In this document: positions 43,080-54,871 of the stretch, piece after piece | How positions within the stretch are numbered: position 1 is the first letter of the stretch | Layout: each line of letters starts with the position of its first letter | Program-made: the position numbers and the translations under genes | From: Heterodera schachtii | Lineage: Eukaryota > Nematoda > Chromadorea > Rhabditida > Heteroderidae | Length of the DNA stretch: 64,000 bases | Direction of reading: 5' to 3' | Assembly: GCA_023374025.1 (NCBI GenBank) | Contig: SIJG01000024.1 | Location: forward strand, 71,602-135,601 | The notes under the pieces: model-generated | What the model was told of the DNA's origin: nothing | What the model saw: the letters and a program-made list of their open reading frames with translations, nothing else | Database searches by the model: none

Positions 43080-44840
43080 TCATCACTCATCACTGTGAAA
43101 TAGAACAAATGACCTCAAGACAAAGCTTGGACCCCTCTTGATCCGCTTGTTCCTCGTGGTGCCTGGAGGCAAAATTATCAATTAATTGATAATTGTGGAG
43201 GGACGCGGGCATATAAATACGCGTCGAATGGTCGGCTTCATCAAAGGCTTTCCATTGGAGGCTGGAGCACAATTCACTGAATTAATGTCCGATCCCTCTG
43301 AACAACAAAAGGTCGTCTTCTTTGGTCGATGAGGCCGCTGAGTTCCCAAATTTTTTGATGCTTTTAAAGTATATTTTAATTTTGAATTTTGCTTTTTCTC
43401 TCTTTCAATAGGCCGATTTTCGATGGATACGATTGTTTTTAGCCTGTATCGATGTTAAGCCCGTGACCCTTGCCCTTATTCATACAATCGATCAGAACTT
43501 TTTATGTTTGATCGAGAATGATTGGTCCCGAAAAACAATTTTTAAATAAGTTTTAAAATTATTTTTATGAGTAATCTGAGTCGCTTCGCATTCTGGCTTT
43601 CTTTAGGCTCAATTTCGAATCCCGAATTCGAAAATTCGGGAAAAAAATCTGGAAACATTTTTCGAAAAATGGGGGCTACCATCGGTACTATTACCAAGGC
43701 ATTGTCCAAATTGTACAATAATATGCATAAAACACATGGGATTCAGATATGAAAACGGAAAAAGACATTGCTGCATTCAACAAGCAATGTTTGTAAAATG
43801 AGAATTTTAAATTTTCAAAAAATGTTCGAATCCTGGTTCGGGTTCGAAATGCAGCCTAAAAAGGCCAGATTAGTGCAAATCACCTCGGATTACCCCTGAA
43901 AATAATTTCTCAAAAGGGATGGGATTGAGACGAGAAGTTGGCAAACCGCGAGGCAATTGGCTTAATTGCGAAGCTGAATTCCACTTTAATTAGCTAATTT
44001 GCTAAATAAATTGCCAAATTTTCACATACTCTTTATGACAAAATGCAGATTAAACTTCTTTATTTTGCACTTTTTCTAAGAAATTTGACAAATTACCATT
44101 TTTTTGTTGCCTTTTTTAACGAATGGGCAAGAATAATACTGTTATTGGACGTTCCGAGTTTCCGACCTACCGTATAAATGAGAAAATCGTTTTTTTTTAA
44201 ATTCCCCAAATGACCTTCGGCAACATTTGTTTTTTCGATGTGTCAAAAATTTTAAAAATTTCATCGATTCAACCTCGATTTTCGCGTTTCGACTCAAGAA
44301 ACGAATTGGGCCAAAAGCGGATCGTCCTTCGTCCGTCTCGAATTGGCGGATAAATGTAGTGCTTTTCTAGCGCAAAAAGCCGCACAACATAAATGCTAAT
44401 TCCTGATCAGTGACCCCAAAAATGCACCTCATACAATAGTCTTTGGGATATACTGTCGATTGGATCGCGAAATTACAAAATGTCATTTTTAATCATCAAT
44501 CATCTTTTTTTAGAAATTTCAAATCTGACACATTTGCTCATCCTCTGCTTCATTTTGCCAATGGCATGGGAAAGGAATATGAAAATGCATACTTTGGGAG
44601 TGATGGGTGGCGGGGGGAAGGGTGAAATGTATATACAAATATAAATATTAGTATTATTAATCCCTCCTCCTCTCCCTCTCCCATACGTGCATTTTGGCAT
44701 ACCGCCGAGTCTTCTTCCAATGACGTGAACTCCTCTTCGAGTGGCGCCGTCACCAAATGCCGCCGAATCTTCTCCCAAAACCGTCAACTCTTCGAGCGTC
44801 GCCGGCTCTCCGAATGATGCGTCGTTGGTACTCTGATGGC
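43080..44840 (+). pseudogene. Tandem gene-family unit 0 (internally deleted)
   Basis: The left part (43080-44690) matches the 5' flank of the unit at 54.99-56.1 kb. At about 44700 it jumps straight into the Ser/Ala-rich last exon (aactcctcttcgagtggcgc through tctccgaatgatgcgtcg), which is nearly identical to 48360-48460. The whole coding body is missing. A small frame near 43230 reads MVGFIKGFPLEAGAQFTELM but loses frame two bases later compared with 55127. Confidence 0.65.
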
Positions 44841-45589
44841 GCTTTTGGTAGCCACAAATCGTCCGCCATCCATCGTTTTTTCTTCCGTTTTTTGTGCCAT
44901 CATTTTCCTATTCATTATTTTATTTTGTTTTCGTTTTACTTCCATCTCAACATTCGATCTTTTCCTCTGCCTTTAGTCTTTCTTTTACAATTCGATTACA
45001 GTGCTTTTCAATTGTTTTTTGGTATGTCTTTAACATGCATAACTTCTAAAAACAGCTTAATTTTAATCATTTTTATTTTTTCTTTTCAACGTTTTCCATG
45101 ATTTTTTGCATAAAATTTACTTTTATATTGTTCAAATTAAAAATTTTCCTACGTAATTAGTTATTTCCCATTTTTTGAAGCTAAAATAAATTTTCAGTTT
45201 TTTAGTTTTACCAAAAGTTTCAACTTTTTGGGCGAAGCATTGTCTCCTAAAATGGGACGCAAAATTTTCGTTTTTTTATTGTCCAACTGATTCATCGACA
45301 AAATTAGTTTTTCATGGTCAGATTAGTGTGAAGAGTAATTGATCGAAACACTTTGATTGTATTTCGGTACGTTCTTAACATGTATAAGTTCTAAAAGCAG
45401 CTTAAATTTAAACATTTCTATTTTTTATTTTAAACTTTTTCCAAGAATTTTTTGCATAAAAACTTACTTTTATAGTGGTTCAAATTAATACATTTTACCT
45501 ATATAAACAATATTCAAATGTGACACATTTGCTCGTCTTTTGACGGGCCAGGCCGTTTGCATACGAACCCATCTTTTTTGACTATAACT

Positions 45590-45850
45590 TTTTTCTTTGT
45601 CAACCAAATCCAACGATCTTGGTATCATTCGAGAGCCCTTCAGATGCGATGCTCTATTAGCCTATTCATTCAGTCTAAAAAGTTCTGCCAAAAAAGTTGG
45701 AAATTTTGTTTTTTTAATTCTTTTGTCCATAACTTTTTTGAACGCGAAATTTTTCGAATTATGCAGACTAATAGAGGACGCAGAGCTATCGAATGATACC
45801 AAAAACGTTGAATTTAGTTGACAAATAAAAAAGTTATAGCCAAAAACTTG
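45590..45850. repeat. Fold-back repeat upstream of family unit A
   Basis: Inverted words around 'gatcttggtatcattcgaga' and 'ctatcgaatgataccaaaaa' enclose 'ctattagcct' and 'gcagactaatagaggac'. It is the same design as the fold-back at 6.5 kb and has a near-identical copy at 50160-50430. Confidence 0.7.
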
Positions 45851-46757
45851 CTCGTACGAAAACGACCCCGATTTTATTCCCTTTGCCGCTTGCACGGGAA
45901 AGGAATTTGAAAATGCGTACATAGATAGACACGGGCGAGGGCGGGTGAATGTGTATATAAATATAAGTATTACTTTTTAAAACTCATCATTATCCTCCCT
46001 CTCCCATACGTCCATTTTGGCATTTCTGTTGACCTGTCAATGTTTGAGTGCCGAAAAAGAACAGAAAAAACGCCCCAAACATCAGTGATTAAATTTGATG
46101 GGAAATGAGGCAACACTCAGTCAACAACCATATTCATATTCATCCCATTCTTACACATTCAAATCCAACCCTTTCTCATTCAGTTGCTTAAACGAATCCC
46201 TCCTCCATTTTCATGTTGTTTATTCTTACAAATATTCAAATACATTTAAACAAAATGGCCTCAAATTGTGCCGTATTTCGTTACATTTGACAAGCGAATG
46301 CCTGGATTTTGCAGGAACCTACATAGTTCAAAATTCCGCTCTTTTTCAATCCCGCAGCGAAGTCCTCAAATTTCTGATTCCGTTCTCTATTTTGCTTCAT
46401 CTCGTACCACAATTTGTTCAACTTTAAACATCTTTTTAAATAGTATTCACATTTACATACATAATTCTTAAATATTTGTTGCTTTAATTGTCTTCTTCTT
46501 CATATTACGGCATGGAATTCCCGTATTATATAAACACCACGCATGATCAGGTACATACACACACATTCGCATATTCATTCAGTTGCTAAACGAATCCCTC
46601 CTTCATTTTCTGAATTTTATGTGTAAAATGCTTCCCCCAACAAAATTAATCGATTTTTCTATTTTACCTTTTAATGATTTCTTCCGTTTCCATTTAGCCT
46701 ACACTTTCCTTTTAAATTGTCCCCTTATCCCATCGCTAATAAAATTGCTAATTTTCC

Positions 46758-48180
46758 ATGGAGCACTGGCCAAAAAAGTGGCGTGCTTTCCCTCCCGAAC
46801 TAAGTGACGAATTGTCCCATTTCGTTTCCGACTCTTTTTGCCGAAAAACTTTGATCAGCACAAACTCTTTGTTTTACCGTTTACTCCATTTGACAAAACG
46901 AGCTAATCGTTGGAAAAGCGAAGTAATTTAAAACAAAAAATTTAGTCAATTTTTGTAAAAAAAAAGCTATTCCTCACTTAAATTAAGCATTTTAAGCCTA
47001 TACTTTTTAAACCTACGTTTAGAACATCGACAATGCCGAACTCAACACAATGTACAGTGTTATTGCGGATCAGCCACCGCCACCACCGCCAGTTCTGCAA
47101 CAAATTCTGCGCTCCCGTCTTTTCCGTCCTGTTTTGCGTGCCTTTCAGTCCATCCGCCCGCCGCTTCAACTTCTGCACCATTTTGTGTCTCCGCTATGGT
47201 TCAATGTTCCGCGGCATGCAGTGGCCCATTTTCAACCAATCTTTCCGCATACATTCCGCCCAATAGTGCCGCGCCTTTCACACCATAGATACACTTCAGA
47301 AGCGTGGAACGAAGGCCTCTGCTTTGTTAATTTTTCACACCGACTCAACTGGGAGGACCGACGTATTGTGGCCACTCTGAGAGCGCGAGTGGAGAATGGG
47401 GTAATTTAACATATTTTAATCACTAAAGGTTGGGTTTTTATTTGGTCATAGCTGCTTATATTCGGCATAAATTTTCAGCTTGTTTTTTCGAAAATGAATT
47501 TTTGCTTTATCTTGACCGGGATTTCGGAATTGTGATGAGTTTTTGCAGGAGTTTCTAATTTTCCCCTTAATTTTAACCACAAAATTCAGCGTGCGTTGGT
47601 CCGCGGTCACTTCACGCATGAAAGGACTGCTCGAATTGAACAATACTATGGCTGTGGTTTTGTCTTCTATGAATTACCCCAAGTTGTAAGTGTGGGCTTC
47701 TCATTAGTGGTTAATTGTATTTCCTACGAAATTTTTCATTAGCAGTATTAACAACAAAAACATTTTCAGCAGTGGGACGCTGCTATTATTACATTTTACG
47801 GAACTCTGGACAATTGGGATGCAATTCTGTTGCATCTCTATGACGTTTTGACCGCTGTAAGTTTGAAGAAATTTGTAAATCCAAATGTTTTAAATTCCCT
47901 CCTCAAACTGCAGTTTGAGCAGGGCACTGAACCACCGAACATCGACTCGCCCACGCCGAACTCTTCCCAAAATTCAAATGGACATATGACGCCGGAAAAT
48001 GCCGAATCTCCTTCGGGTGCCGTCGCTTCTCCCAATGCTGCCGACCCATCTTCCAGTGCCACCAACTCCTCGAGTCAACTCTTCGAGTGCCGCCGGGTCT
48101 CCAAATGCCGCCGACTCTTTTTCAAATGTTTAAGCAAATTTATAAAATCAGACTATAATTTTCATCAAACCGTAGATTGA
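46758..48180 (+). CDS. Tandem family protein, copy A (330 aa, unknown function)
   Basis: Five exons (46758..46922, 47023..47400, 47590..47685, 47770..47856, 47914..48180) are in frame with canonical GT-AG introns. The N-terminus reads MEHWPKKWRAFPPELSDELS then FVSDSFCRKTLISTNSLFY. Exon 2 has a PPPPPPVLQQILRSRLFRPV stretch and ends with RRIVATLRARVENG. Exons 3-4 read LVRGHFTHERTARIEQYYGC and WDAAIITFYGTLDNWD. The last exon is Ser/Asn/Ala-rich. No signal peptide, membrane segment or known domain is recognised. A one-base slip in the SSSAA-type repeat gives this copy a basic, Cys-containing end (ECRRVSKCRRLFFKCL) instead of the Ser/Ala tail. A short upstream ATG exon at about 46512 (MEFPYYINTTHDQ|gtacat) could extend the model. 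Confidence 0.75.
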
Positions 48181-48451
48181 GCGTGGGACTGAGCCACCGA
48201 AAATCATCGCTCCCGTGTTGGACTCTTCGCCCGCCTCCATTGGACAGCAGAAGCCGGAAAGTGCCGAATCTTCGAGTGCCGCCGTCTTTTCCAATGCCGC
48301 CAAATCATCTTCCAATGCCGCGAACTCTTTTTCGAGTGCCGCCGCTTCTTCCAGTACCGCGAACTCCTCTTCGGGTGCCGCCGTCACCAAATGCCGCCGA
48401 ATCTTCTCCCAAAACCGTCAACTCTTCGAGCGTCGCCGGCTCTCCGAATGA
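48176..48451 (+). pseudogene. Extra copy of the family's last exon
   Basis: Directly after copy A, a partial intron and acceptor (aaccgtag|ATTGAGCG) lead into a second last exon. It starts ERGTEPPKIIAPVLDSSP and carries long Ser-Ala repeats to a TGA at 48451. No coding exons precede it in phase, so it is a duplicated orphan exon, like that of unit 0. Confidence 0.6.
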
Positions 48452-49146
48452 TGCGTCGTTGGAACTCTGATGGCGCTTTTGGTAGCCACAAATCGTCCGC
48501 CATCCATCGTTTTTTCTTCCGTTTTTTGTGCCATTCATTTCCTATTCATTATTTATTTGTTTTCGTTTTACGTCAATCTCAACATTCGATCTTTTCCTCT
48601 GCCTTTAGTCTTTCTTTTACAATTCGATTACAGTGCTTTTCAATTGTTTTTTGGTATGTCTTTAACATGCATAACTTCTAAAAGCAGCTTAATTTTAATT
48701 ATTTTTATTTTTTGTTTTCAACGTTTTCCATGATTTTTTGCATAAAATTTACTTTTATATTGTTCAATTAAAAATTTTCCTACGTAATTAATTATTTCCC
48801 ATTTTTTGAAGCTAAAATAAATTTTCAGTTTTTTAGTTTTACCAAAAGTTTCAACTTTTTGGGCGAAGCATTGCCTCCTAAAATGGGACACAAAATTTTC
48901 GTTATTTTTTTTTTATTGTCCAACGGATCATCGACAAAATTAGTTTTTAATGGTCAGATTAGTGTGAAGAGTAATTGATCGAAACACTTTGATTGTATTT
49001 CGGTACGTTCTTAACATGTATAAGTTCTAAAAGCAGCTTAAATTTAAACTTTTTTATTTTAAACTTTTTCCAAGAATTTTTTGCATAAAAACTTACTTTT
49101 ATAGTGGTTCAAATTAATACATTTTACCTATATAAACAATATTCAA
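48452..49146. repeat. Duplicated family 3' flank
   Basis: Nearly identical to 44820-45510, including cttttggtagccacaaatcg and ctatataaacaatattcaa. It links unit A to unit B. Confidence 0.7.
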
Positions 49147-50104
49147 ACTAGGCGGCTCTGAGGGCATGCGCAGTTCAGTTAAGAGTGCCGAGCCTAGCCG
49201 TTTATAAACGGTAAACCGCCGCGGGGTAGACCGTCGCGGTTGTTAGTGCAGTAGCAGCTACCGAAAGGTGCCTGGCTGGCTGTTCGTGCAGCAGCAGCTA
49301 CCGGAACATGCGTGGAAGCGCGTTTAATTTTGAGAAATATTATTGAATGAAAAAAAAATTATTAGAAAAAACAGTTTTTTTTCTCGCTGGGTGTTTGGAT
49401 GGGGGGGGGGGGGGGCTGCCGCCCCCCCCCCCAACCCCCCCCCCCCCCCGCTCGCCGGCCTGCGCCGCCCGTACCATGCTGGCTGGGCAGTAGCAGCTAC
49501 CGAAAGCTGCGTGAGTCTTTGCGCGCCCCCCCCCCCCCCCCCTCCCCCCCCCCTCGCCTTAACGGAGGGCGCTTCGCGCCACCGCCACCCCCCGCGCCCC
49601 CCCCTTTTTACGGAAGGCGCTTCGCGCCACCCGCGCCCCCCCTCCCCCCGCCCCCCCCCCACCCCCCCCCCCCGCGCCCGCGCCCCCCCCCCCCCCGCCC
49701 CCCTTTTTACGGAAGGCGCTTCGCGCCCCCCCCCCCCCCCCCCCCGCGCCCCCCCCACCCAAAAATTTTGTCGACACTTTGTCCGCTGGGTAGACGCTTT
49801 GTCCCGTGTACGACACTTTGTTGCGTTTGGCCATAACTTCCGCGCGCCGCAACTCCACACTGCAAACGCCCAAAAAAAACCAATTTTCATTTTTAATTTA
49901 TTAAATTTCTTAGGCTTAAATTTCATTCAATCTCGCTTTTCTCGAACATTTCTGCTTGTCCTCAATTATTTCACACGAGCCATTTTGTGGCAAATTTTGC
50001 GCGCTTTCGAACGCGCACGGTCTCGCGGCATGCCGTTGCGTATTCGCTTGATGCATGGCCGGAATGCAAAATTCCCCCACGTTATATTTATAAAAGGATA
50101 AAAT
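49147..50104. mobile_element. GC-rich insertion with C-runs and hairpin repeats
   Basis: Compared with the sister flank at 45510, about 960 bp is inserted after 'atattcaaa'. It contains repeated gcagtagcagctaccgaaa words and long C runs. There are three copies of a 'tttacggaaggcgcttcgcg' word, each carrying the perfect hairpin ggcgc-ttc-gcgcc. A mixed right part ends 'ttataaaaggataaaata'. The base composition is unlike everything around it. No clear terminal repeats or target duplication are found, so the mechanism is open. Confidence 0.55.
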
Positions 50105-50159
50105 AATGTGACACATTTGCTCGTCTTTTGACGGGCCAGGCCGTTTGCATACGAACACA

Positions 50160-50430
50160 TGTTTTTTGACTATAACTTTTTTTCTTTGTCAACCAAATCC
50201 AACGATCTTGGTATCATTCGAGAGCCCTTCAGATGCTCTATTAGCCTATTCATTCAGTCTAAAAAGTTCTGCCAAAAAAGTTGGAAATTTGTTTTTTAAT
50301 TCTTTGGTCCATAACTTTTTTGAACGCGAAATTTTTCGAATTATGCAGACTAATAGAGGACGCAGGGCTATCGAATGATACCAAAAACCTTTGATTTCGT
50401 TGACAAATAAAAAAGTTATAGCCAAAAACT
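50160..50430. repeat. Fold-back repeat upstream of family unit B
   Basis: Copy of the fold-back at 45590-45850, with an 11-bp deletion near 50233 and a few substitutions. Confidence 0.7.
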
Positions 50431-50893
50431 TGCTCGTACGAAAACGATCCCGATTTTATTCCCTTTGCCGCTGACACGGGAAAGGAATTTGAAAATGCGT
50501 ACATAGACGGGCGAGGGCGGGTGAATGTGTATATAAATATAAGTATTACTTTTTAAAACTCATCATTATCCTCCCCCTCCCATACGTGCATTTTGGCATT
50601 TCTGTTGACCTGTCAATGTTTAAGTGCCGAAAAAGAACGGAAAAACGCCCCAAACATCAGTGATTAAATTTGATGGGAAAATGAGGCAACACTCAGTCAA
50701 CAACCATATTCATATTCATCCCATTCTTACACATTCAAATCCAACCCTTTCTCATTCAGTTGCTAAACGAATCCCTCCTCTATTTTCAAGAATTATTTTT
50801 TATTGCAATTATTCTAATAATTAAATTAAAAGAAAACGGCTTCCGACTGCGACGGTATTTCGTTTCTTCTATAATAAAATTGCTAATTGTCCC

Positions 50894-52276
50894 ATGGAGC
50901 ACTCAGCCAAAAAAGTGGCGTGCTTTCCCTCCCGAACTAAGTGACGAATTGTCTCATTTCGTTTCCGACTCTTTTTGCCGAAAAACTTTGATCAGCACAA
51001 ACTCTTTGTTTTACCGTTTACTCCATTTTACAAATCGAGCAAACCGTTGGAAAAGCGAAGTAATTACAACAAAAAATCAGATTGTGGCATTGAAAATCAG
51101 AACATTTAGCGAAATTGCTTCAAATCACTTATTTTTAAAATTATTCGATTAAAAATGTATTAAAATATTATATTTTTCACCTTCGATTACCGAATTTAAC
51201 AATTTTGGGGAGGAATCATTTTCATTTTATCCGATTTGTACCCTTCAAATCATGACATTACTGATAAATCAGGACAGATCCGCGCCATGTATTAAACCTA
51301 TCTTTAGGTCATTGACTACGCTGAGGTCAACACTTTGTACCGTGTGGTTGTCGGTCAATTATCTCCGCCACCGCCATCTGTGCCGCAACAATTCCCCCAT
51401 TTCCGTCTGTTCCGTGCTGTTTTGCGTGCCCTACACCCACTCCGATCGCCGCTTCAATTTCTCCGGGAATTTGTGTCGCCGCGGCCGCAACGAGCAAACA
51501 TTTCTCAAGAGACAGCGCTGCTTTTTCAGCAGCTTCTTCCGCACAGTTTCTACCCGATGGTCCCATGGCTTTCATGCTACCGATCCATTTCGGCATTCCT
51601 TTTTGCTGGTCTTTGCTTGAAAGATTTTTCACACCGAATCAGTTTGGACGACCGCCTTGTTGTGGTCACTTTGCGAGCGCGAGTAGAGAATGGGGTCAGC
51701 TAACACAACACTTTTAAGCACCAATTGTAGACTTTGTTTGATCAAAGAACAGTTATCGGCATAAATTTATAGTATTTCATTTTTCGGCAGTAAATTTTTT
51801 GTTTTTTTTTCTGGGTCGGGATTCAGAATCTAATGAGTTTTATCAAGAATTTACATGTAAAATAACACTCGAGTTTGAACCACCAAATTACAGCGTGAGT
51901 TGGTCCGCGGTTACTTCACGCAGGAGAGAACTGATCAAATTGGACGACGCTTTAGCTGTGGATTTGTGTTTTGTCAGTTACCGCAAGTTGTAAGCGTGGC
52001 CTCTTCTTAATTTATTACTAAATTGGAATTCCTACGGAATTGGTTCATTTAGCATAATTAACATTAATCGACATTTCAGCAATGGGACATTGCCGTTGTC
52101 ACATTTTACCGAACAGTGGTTAATTGGGATGGATTAATGCTTCATCTTTATGACGTTTTGACCGCGGTAAGTTTTAACAAATTTATAAAATCAAATTGTT
52201 TTAAATTTTCTCAAAAGCGCAGATTGAGCAAGGGATTAAACCACCAAATTTTCCCCGGCGGCGCCGTCAAAAGTGA
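50894..52276 (+). pseudogene. Tandem family copy B (frameshifted, tail lost)
   Basis: Exons correspond to 50894..51059, 51308..51694, 51894..51989, 52080..52166 and 52223..52276. Exon 1 is 166 bp instead of 165 because of an extra base in ATGGAGCACTCAGCC, which gives a stop at codon 17. Later exons stay open (NTLYRVVVGQLSPPPPSVPQ, RRFSCGFVFCQLPQV, QWDIAVVTFYRTVVNWDG). The last exon loses homology after IEQGIKPPNF and ends within a 'ccggcggcgcc' interspersed repeat. A downstream start could rescue a shorter protein. Confidence 0.7.
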
Positions 52277-53012
52277 TATGAAAAACAAAACAAAAAAAAG
52301 TCACCCCTTTTCTTTTTTGAAAAATCTAAATTTTTGTTTTCTTCATTGGCTTAGTTATTTTTTCATTTATTGTTTTTTGTCTACAAAATTCACGTTACGT
52401 AAAATGTGGAGCATAAAATATTAAAAAGATAATGACCGCACTTTTCTTAACTCATTGGCTGCCGCCGTTCCATCGTCTATTTATCTTAATTAATTTTATT
52501 AAATATTTAAATTCAATATTTTTTATTTAAATTAAAAATATTCAATAAAAATAATTTATAATCATAATTTATAAAGATTTTTATCAAATCAAATTAATAA
52601 AATCTAATTTTTTATTAAAAGCTCAAAAACTGATGGATTAAAAAAAATAAAATTAGATGATAGAATATTTTTTATTTTTTAAAATAGAAATAATTATTTA
52701 TTAATGGAAAAGTTTAAAATTAAACCTGCCAGAACACACAAGAATTCTCTGCTCGCGCATTTCTGTGAAAATCTGTTGTTGTTTTTTTCAAGAATTAATC
52801 ACTTTTTTAAATACCCTAATTTGCTATTCTCATAACTATTGCTGCTGCTGCTTATCTGCTTGGTTAATCAGCTTTTCGATTAATATTTAATCTATAAATC
52901 TACAAAATTCACAAATAAAAAAATGTTGTTTAAATCTCGATTTGATATGTTGCGCAAAATATATCACAATATAATCATAATAATCACAATGATAATGACA
53001 CGGCACTTTCTC
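52277..53012. other. AT-rich intergenic region
   Basis: Very AT-rich. It contains a degenerate second copy (52430-52560) of the 3' end of the SLC26-like remnant to the right, recognisable by the shared cttaactcattggctgccg-type word and flank. No gene is seen. Confidence 0.45.
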
Positions 53013-53511
53013 TTAACTCATCGGCGGCCGTTCCGTCGCCGTTTCCATTGCGTCGTATTGCCTTTCGGTTGGCTCGGGTTGAGCTAAACACAAAACAGCA
53101 AAATGTAAATGAAAACAGATTCATTTATCTCATTTAATTAATTTTAAATATTTAAATTCAAATTTTTTATTTAAATTAAAAAATGTTCGCTAAACAAATT
53201 TATAAGCATAATTTATTAAAAAAAAATTATTGTCAGATTAAAAAAATTTAATTTTATTAAAATTCAATAAAAACTGGATGAATTATTTTATTTTAAAAAA
53301 TAATAATTTATTTTAAAAAATAATTACTTATTAATGGAATGTTTAATTATTTTTAAGCTTCCCTCTCCCTCCTTTACCATTATTTCACATTTTAATTATT
53401 TATTTTAAGTATTTCTTTGAGTGCATTTACGCCCATACAGTCGACGAAGGTGAAGCCGGAACAGTCGATGATGAAATGGCCGAAGAAAATGGACGACGGC
53501 TTCTCCGAAAA
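53013..53511 (-). pseudogene. SLC26-type anion transporter remnant (STAS segment and C-terminus)
   Basis: The minus-strand exon near 53401..53511 reads HFIIDCSGFTFVDCMG then VNALKEI, the central strand-helix of a STAS domain as found at the cytosolic end of SLC26/SulP sulfate-anion transporters. It runs into a stop without a donor. A second exon, 53013..53083, reads QPEPTERQYDAMETATERPP and MS-stop and fits a transporter's C-terminal tail. No membrane-domain exons are nearby. It is a 3' gene fragment, partly duplicated at 52.45 kb. Confidence 0.6.
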
Positions 53512-53639
53512 CTTATTTAAAATAAATATATTTTAGTCTGATTTAGTCCAGCTGACTAATTACGCTGATCAATGCCGGATTTCGGTGCTTTTGAATAGAG
53601 CACGGCGCGGGAATCTCGCGTGAGATTTTGCATGACCCT

Positions 53640-53886
53640 AATCCCCTATCTCTCTCTTGGAAATTGCGGGATTTTCTGGGATTAACGGTAATCAAGAATA
53701 TGAATTTCCATCGCGCAGGGAGCCCGCAAATTCTAATTCAAAGAAATCAGAGAGAAGCGAAACAGTGGAGCAACAGAGAAAACATAGAAAAGGGAAAAAG
53801 GGCAATATTTCCTCACTTTCTCTTCCACATTTTTTACCCCATCAAAAAACTTACAAAATTTAATGAATTTTCATATAAGTTAAAAG
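53640..53886. repeat. Segmental copy of right-arm edge and family flank
   Basis: 53640-53735 resembles 56345-56425 (family 5' flank). 53745-53880 resembles the right palindrome arm at 42627-42760 (gaagcgaaacagtgg, gaaaacatagaaaagg). It shows that the DNA beside unit 0 was duplicated together with a family unit. Confidence 0.6.
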
Positions 53887-54871
53887 TAGAGTTGAGCGGG
53901 ACCGGGACCGGGACCGGGACCGGGGCGGGAAATCCCGGTTTTTTCAGGTCCCGGTCCCGGTCCCGGTTTTTGGAAAAACAGAAATCCCGGTCCCGGTTTT
54001 GCCAGTCCCGGTCCCGGCGGGACTAAATAAGCACTGGTAAGAATGGGGGTCTGGGTGAGAAATGAGAAGGGAATTGGTGAGAAGGAGAAATTTTTGAGAA
54101 AAAAAAATTAAATTATTTATTTCATTTAAAGTGTTCCTTCGTGATCTTATGTGGTGTAGTGGCTAAACCTTCTGACCTTCGCTGGTCTGCTCTTGGGTTC
54201 AATTCCTCGATGGAAAAGAAATTTTTTTATATTTTCTTTACCATTTATTTTAATTGAACTTAATTAATAAAAAATATTTCAACTTAAAATTTTTTTTTCA
54301 TTTTTAAACAGCCTAAAAACCCACAAATTAACTTAATATTTGGTCATTTTTTGGCAAATTCTGTTAACATATTCCATTCAAAATTTAAAAATTTTTCCGG
54401 CGGCGCCTATCGGCACCGCCGGACCCCGCCCCCTCCCAATGTTCCTAAAAAATTTTCTCGAAAAAACAGCGCCACAAAAACAGCGATTTAAAAGCAAAAG
54501 ATTTAAAAGATTGTTAATTTATTTAAAAAATCCAGAATTTTGGACAGAAAATTCCAAGATCCCCCCCCCCCCGAAATGAAAATTTTTAAAAATTTACTTG
54601 AATTCCTCCTCGAAACGAAAATTAAAAAATTTTATGGGTACATTTTTGTATATAGGCAATTTTCGTAACAAAGTGCACTCAAATTTTTAAATTTTTTTCA
54701 AAAAAAATTTCACTTGGGAAAAGTCCCGGTTGGTCCCGGTCCCGGCTTTTCTCGCGGTCCCGGTCCCGGTCCCGGACGAAAATCGAGGTCCCGGTCCCGG
54801 TCCCGACTTTTCTAGTCCCGGCAAGTCCCGGTCCCGGTTTTTGTCAAATTTCCCGGTCCCGCTCAACTCTA
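53887..54871. mobile_element. hAT-type element (985 bp) with perfect 8-bp TSD
   Basis: The left end TAGAGTTGAGCGGGACCGGG and right end CCCGCTCAACTCTA are inverted. Both sides continue as arrays of 'tcccgg' words. The octamer gttaaaag flanks it exactly (53879-53886, 54872-54879). The interior has a tRNA-like module (54151-54206), a GC-rich ggcggcgcc/ggcaccgcc motif (about 54402-54424), and AT-rich filler. No transposase is present. It is a larger relative of the MITE at 144-510. Confidence 0.85.
54151..54206 (+). repeat. tRNA-like (SINE-type) module inside hAT element
   Basis: The A box tggtgtagtggc and B box gggttcaattcc are close to the eukaryotic consensus and 42 bases apart, as in tRNA-derived SINE heads. 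Stems of a tRNA are not convincing, so it is called a Pol III-type relic. Confidence 0.5.

Noticed and set aside
43826..43860. gttcgaatcc resembling a tRNA B box (also at 55490)
   Set aside because: No A box at proper distance and no stems. It is part of a family flank with repeated 'ttcgggttcgaa' words.
49343..50101. 252-codon Pro-rich open frame (and overlapping frames on both strands)
   Set aside because: It is produced by C homopolymers that read as Pro in any frame. No splice sites or conserved segment support it, and it is an inserted repeat.
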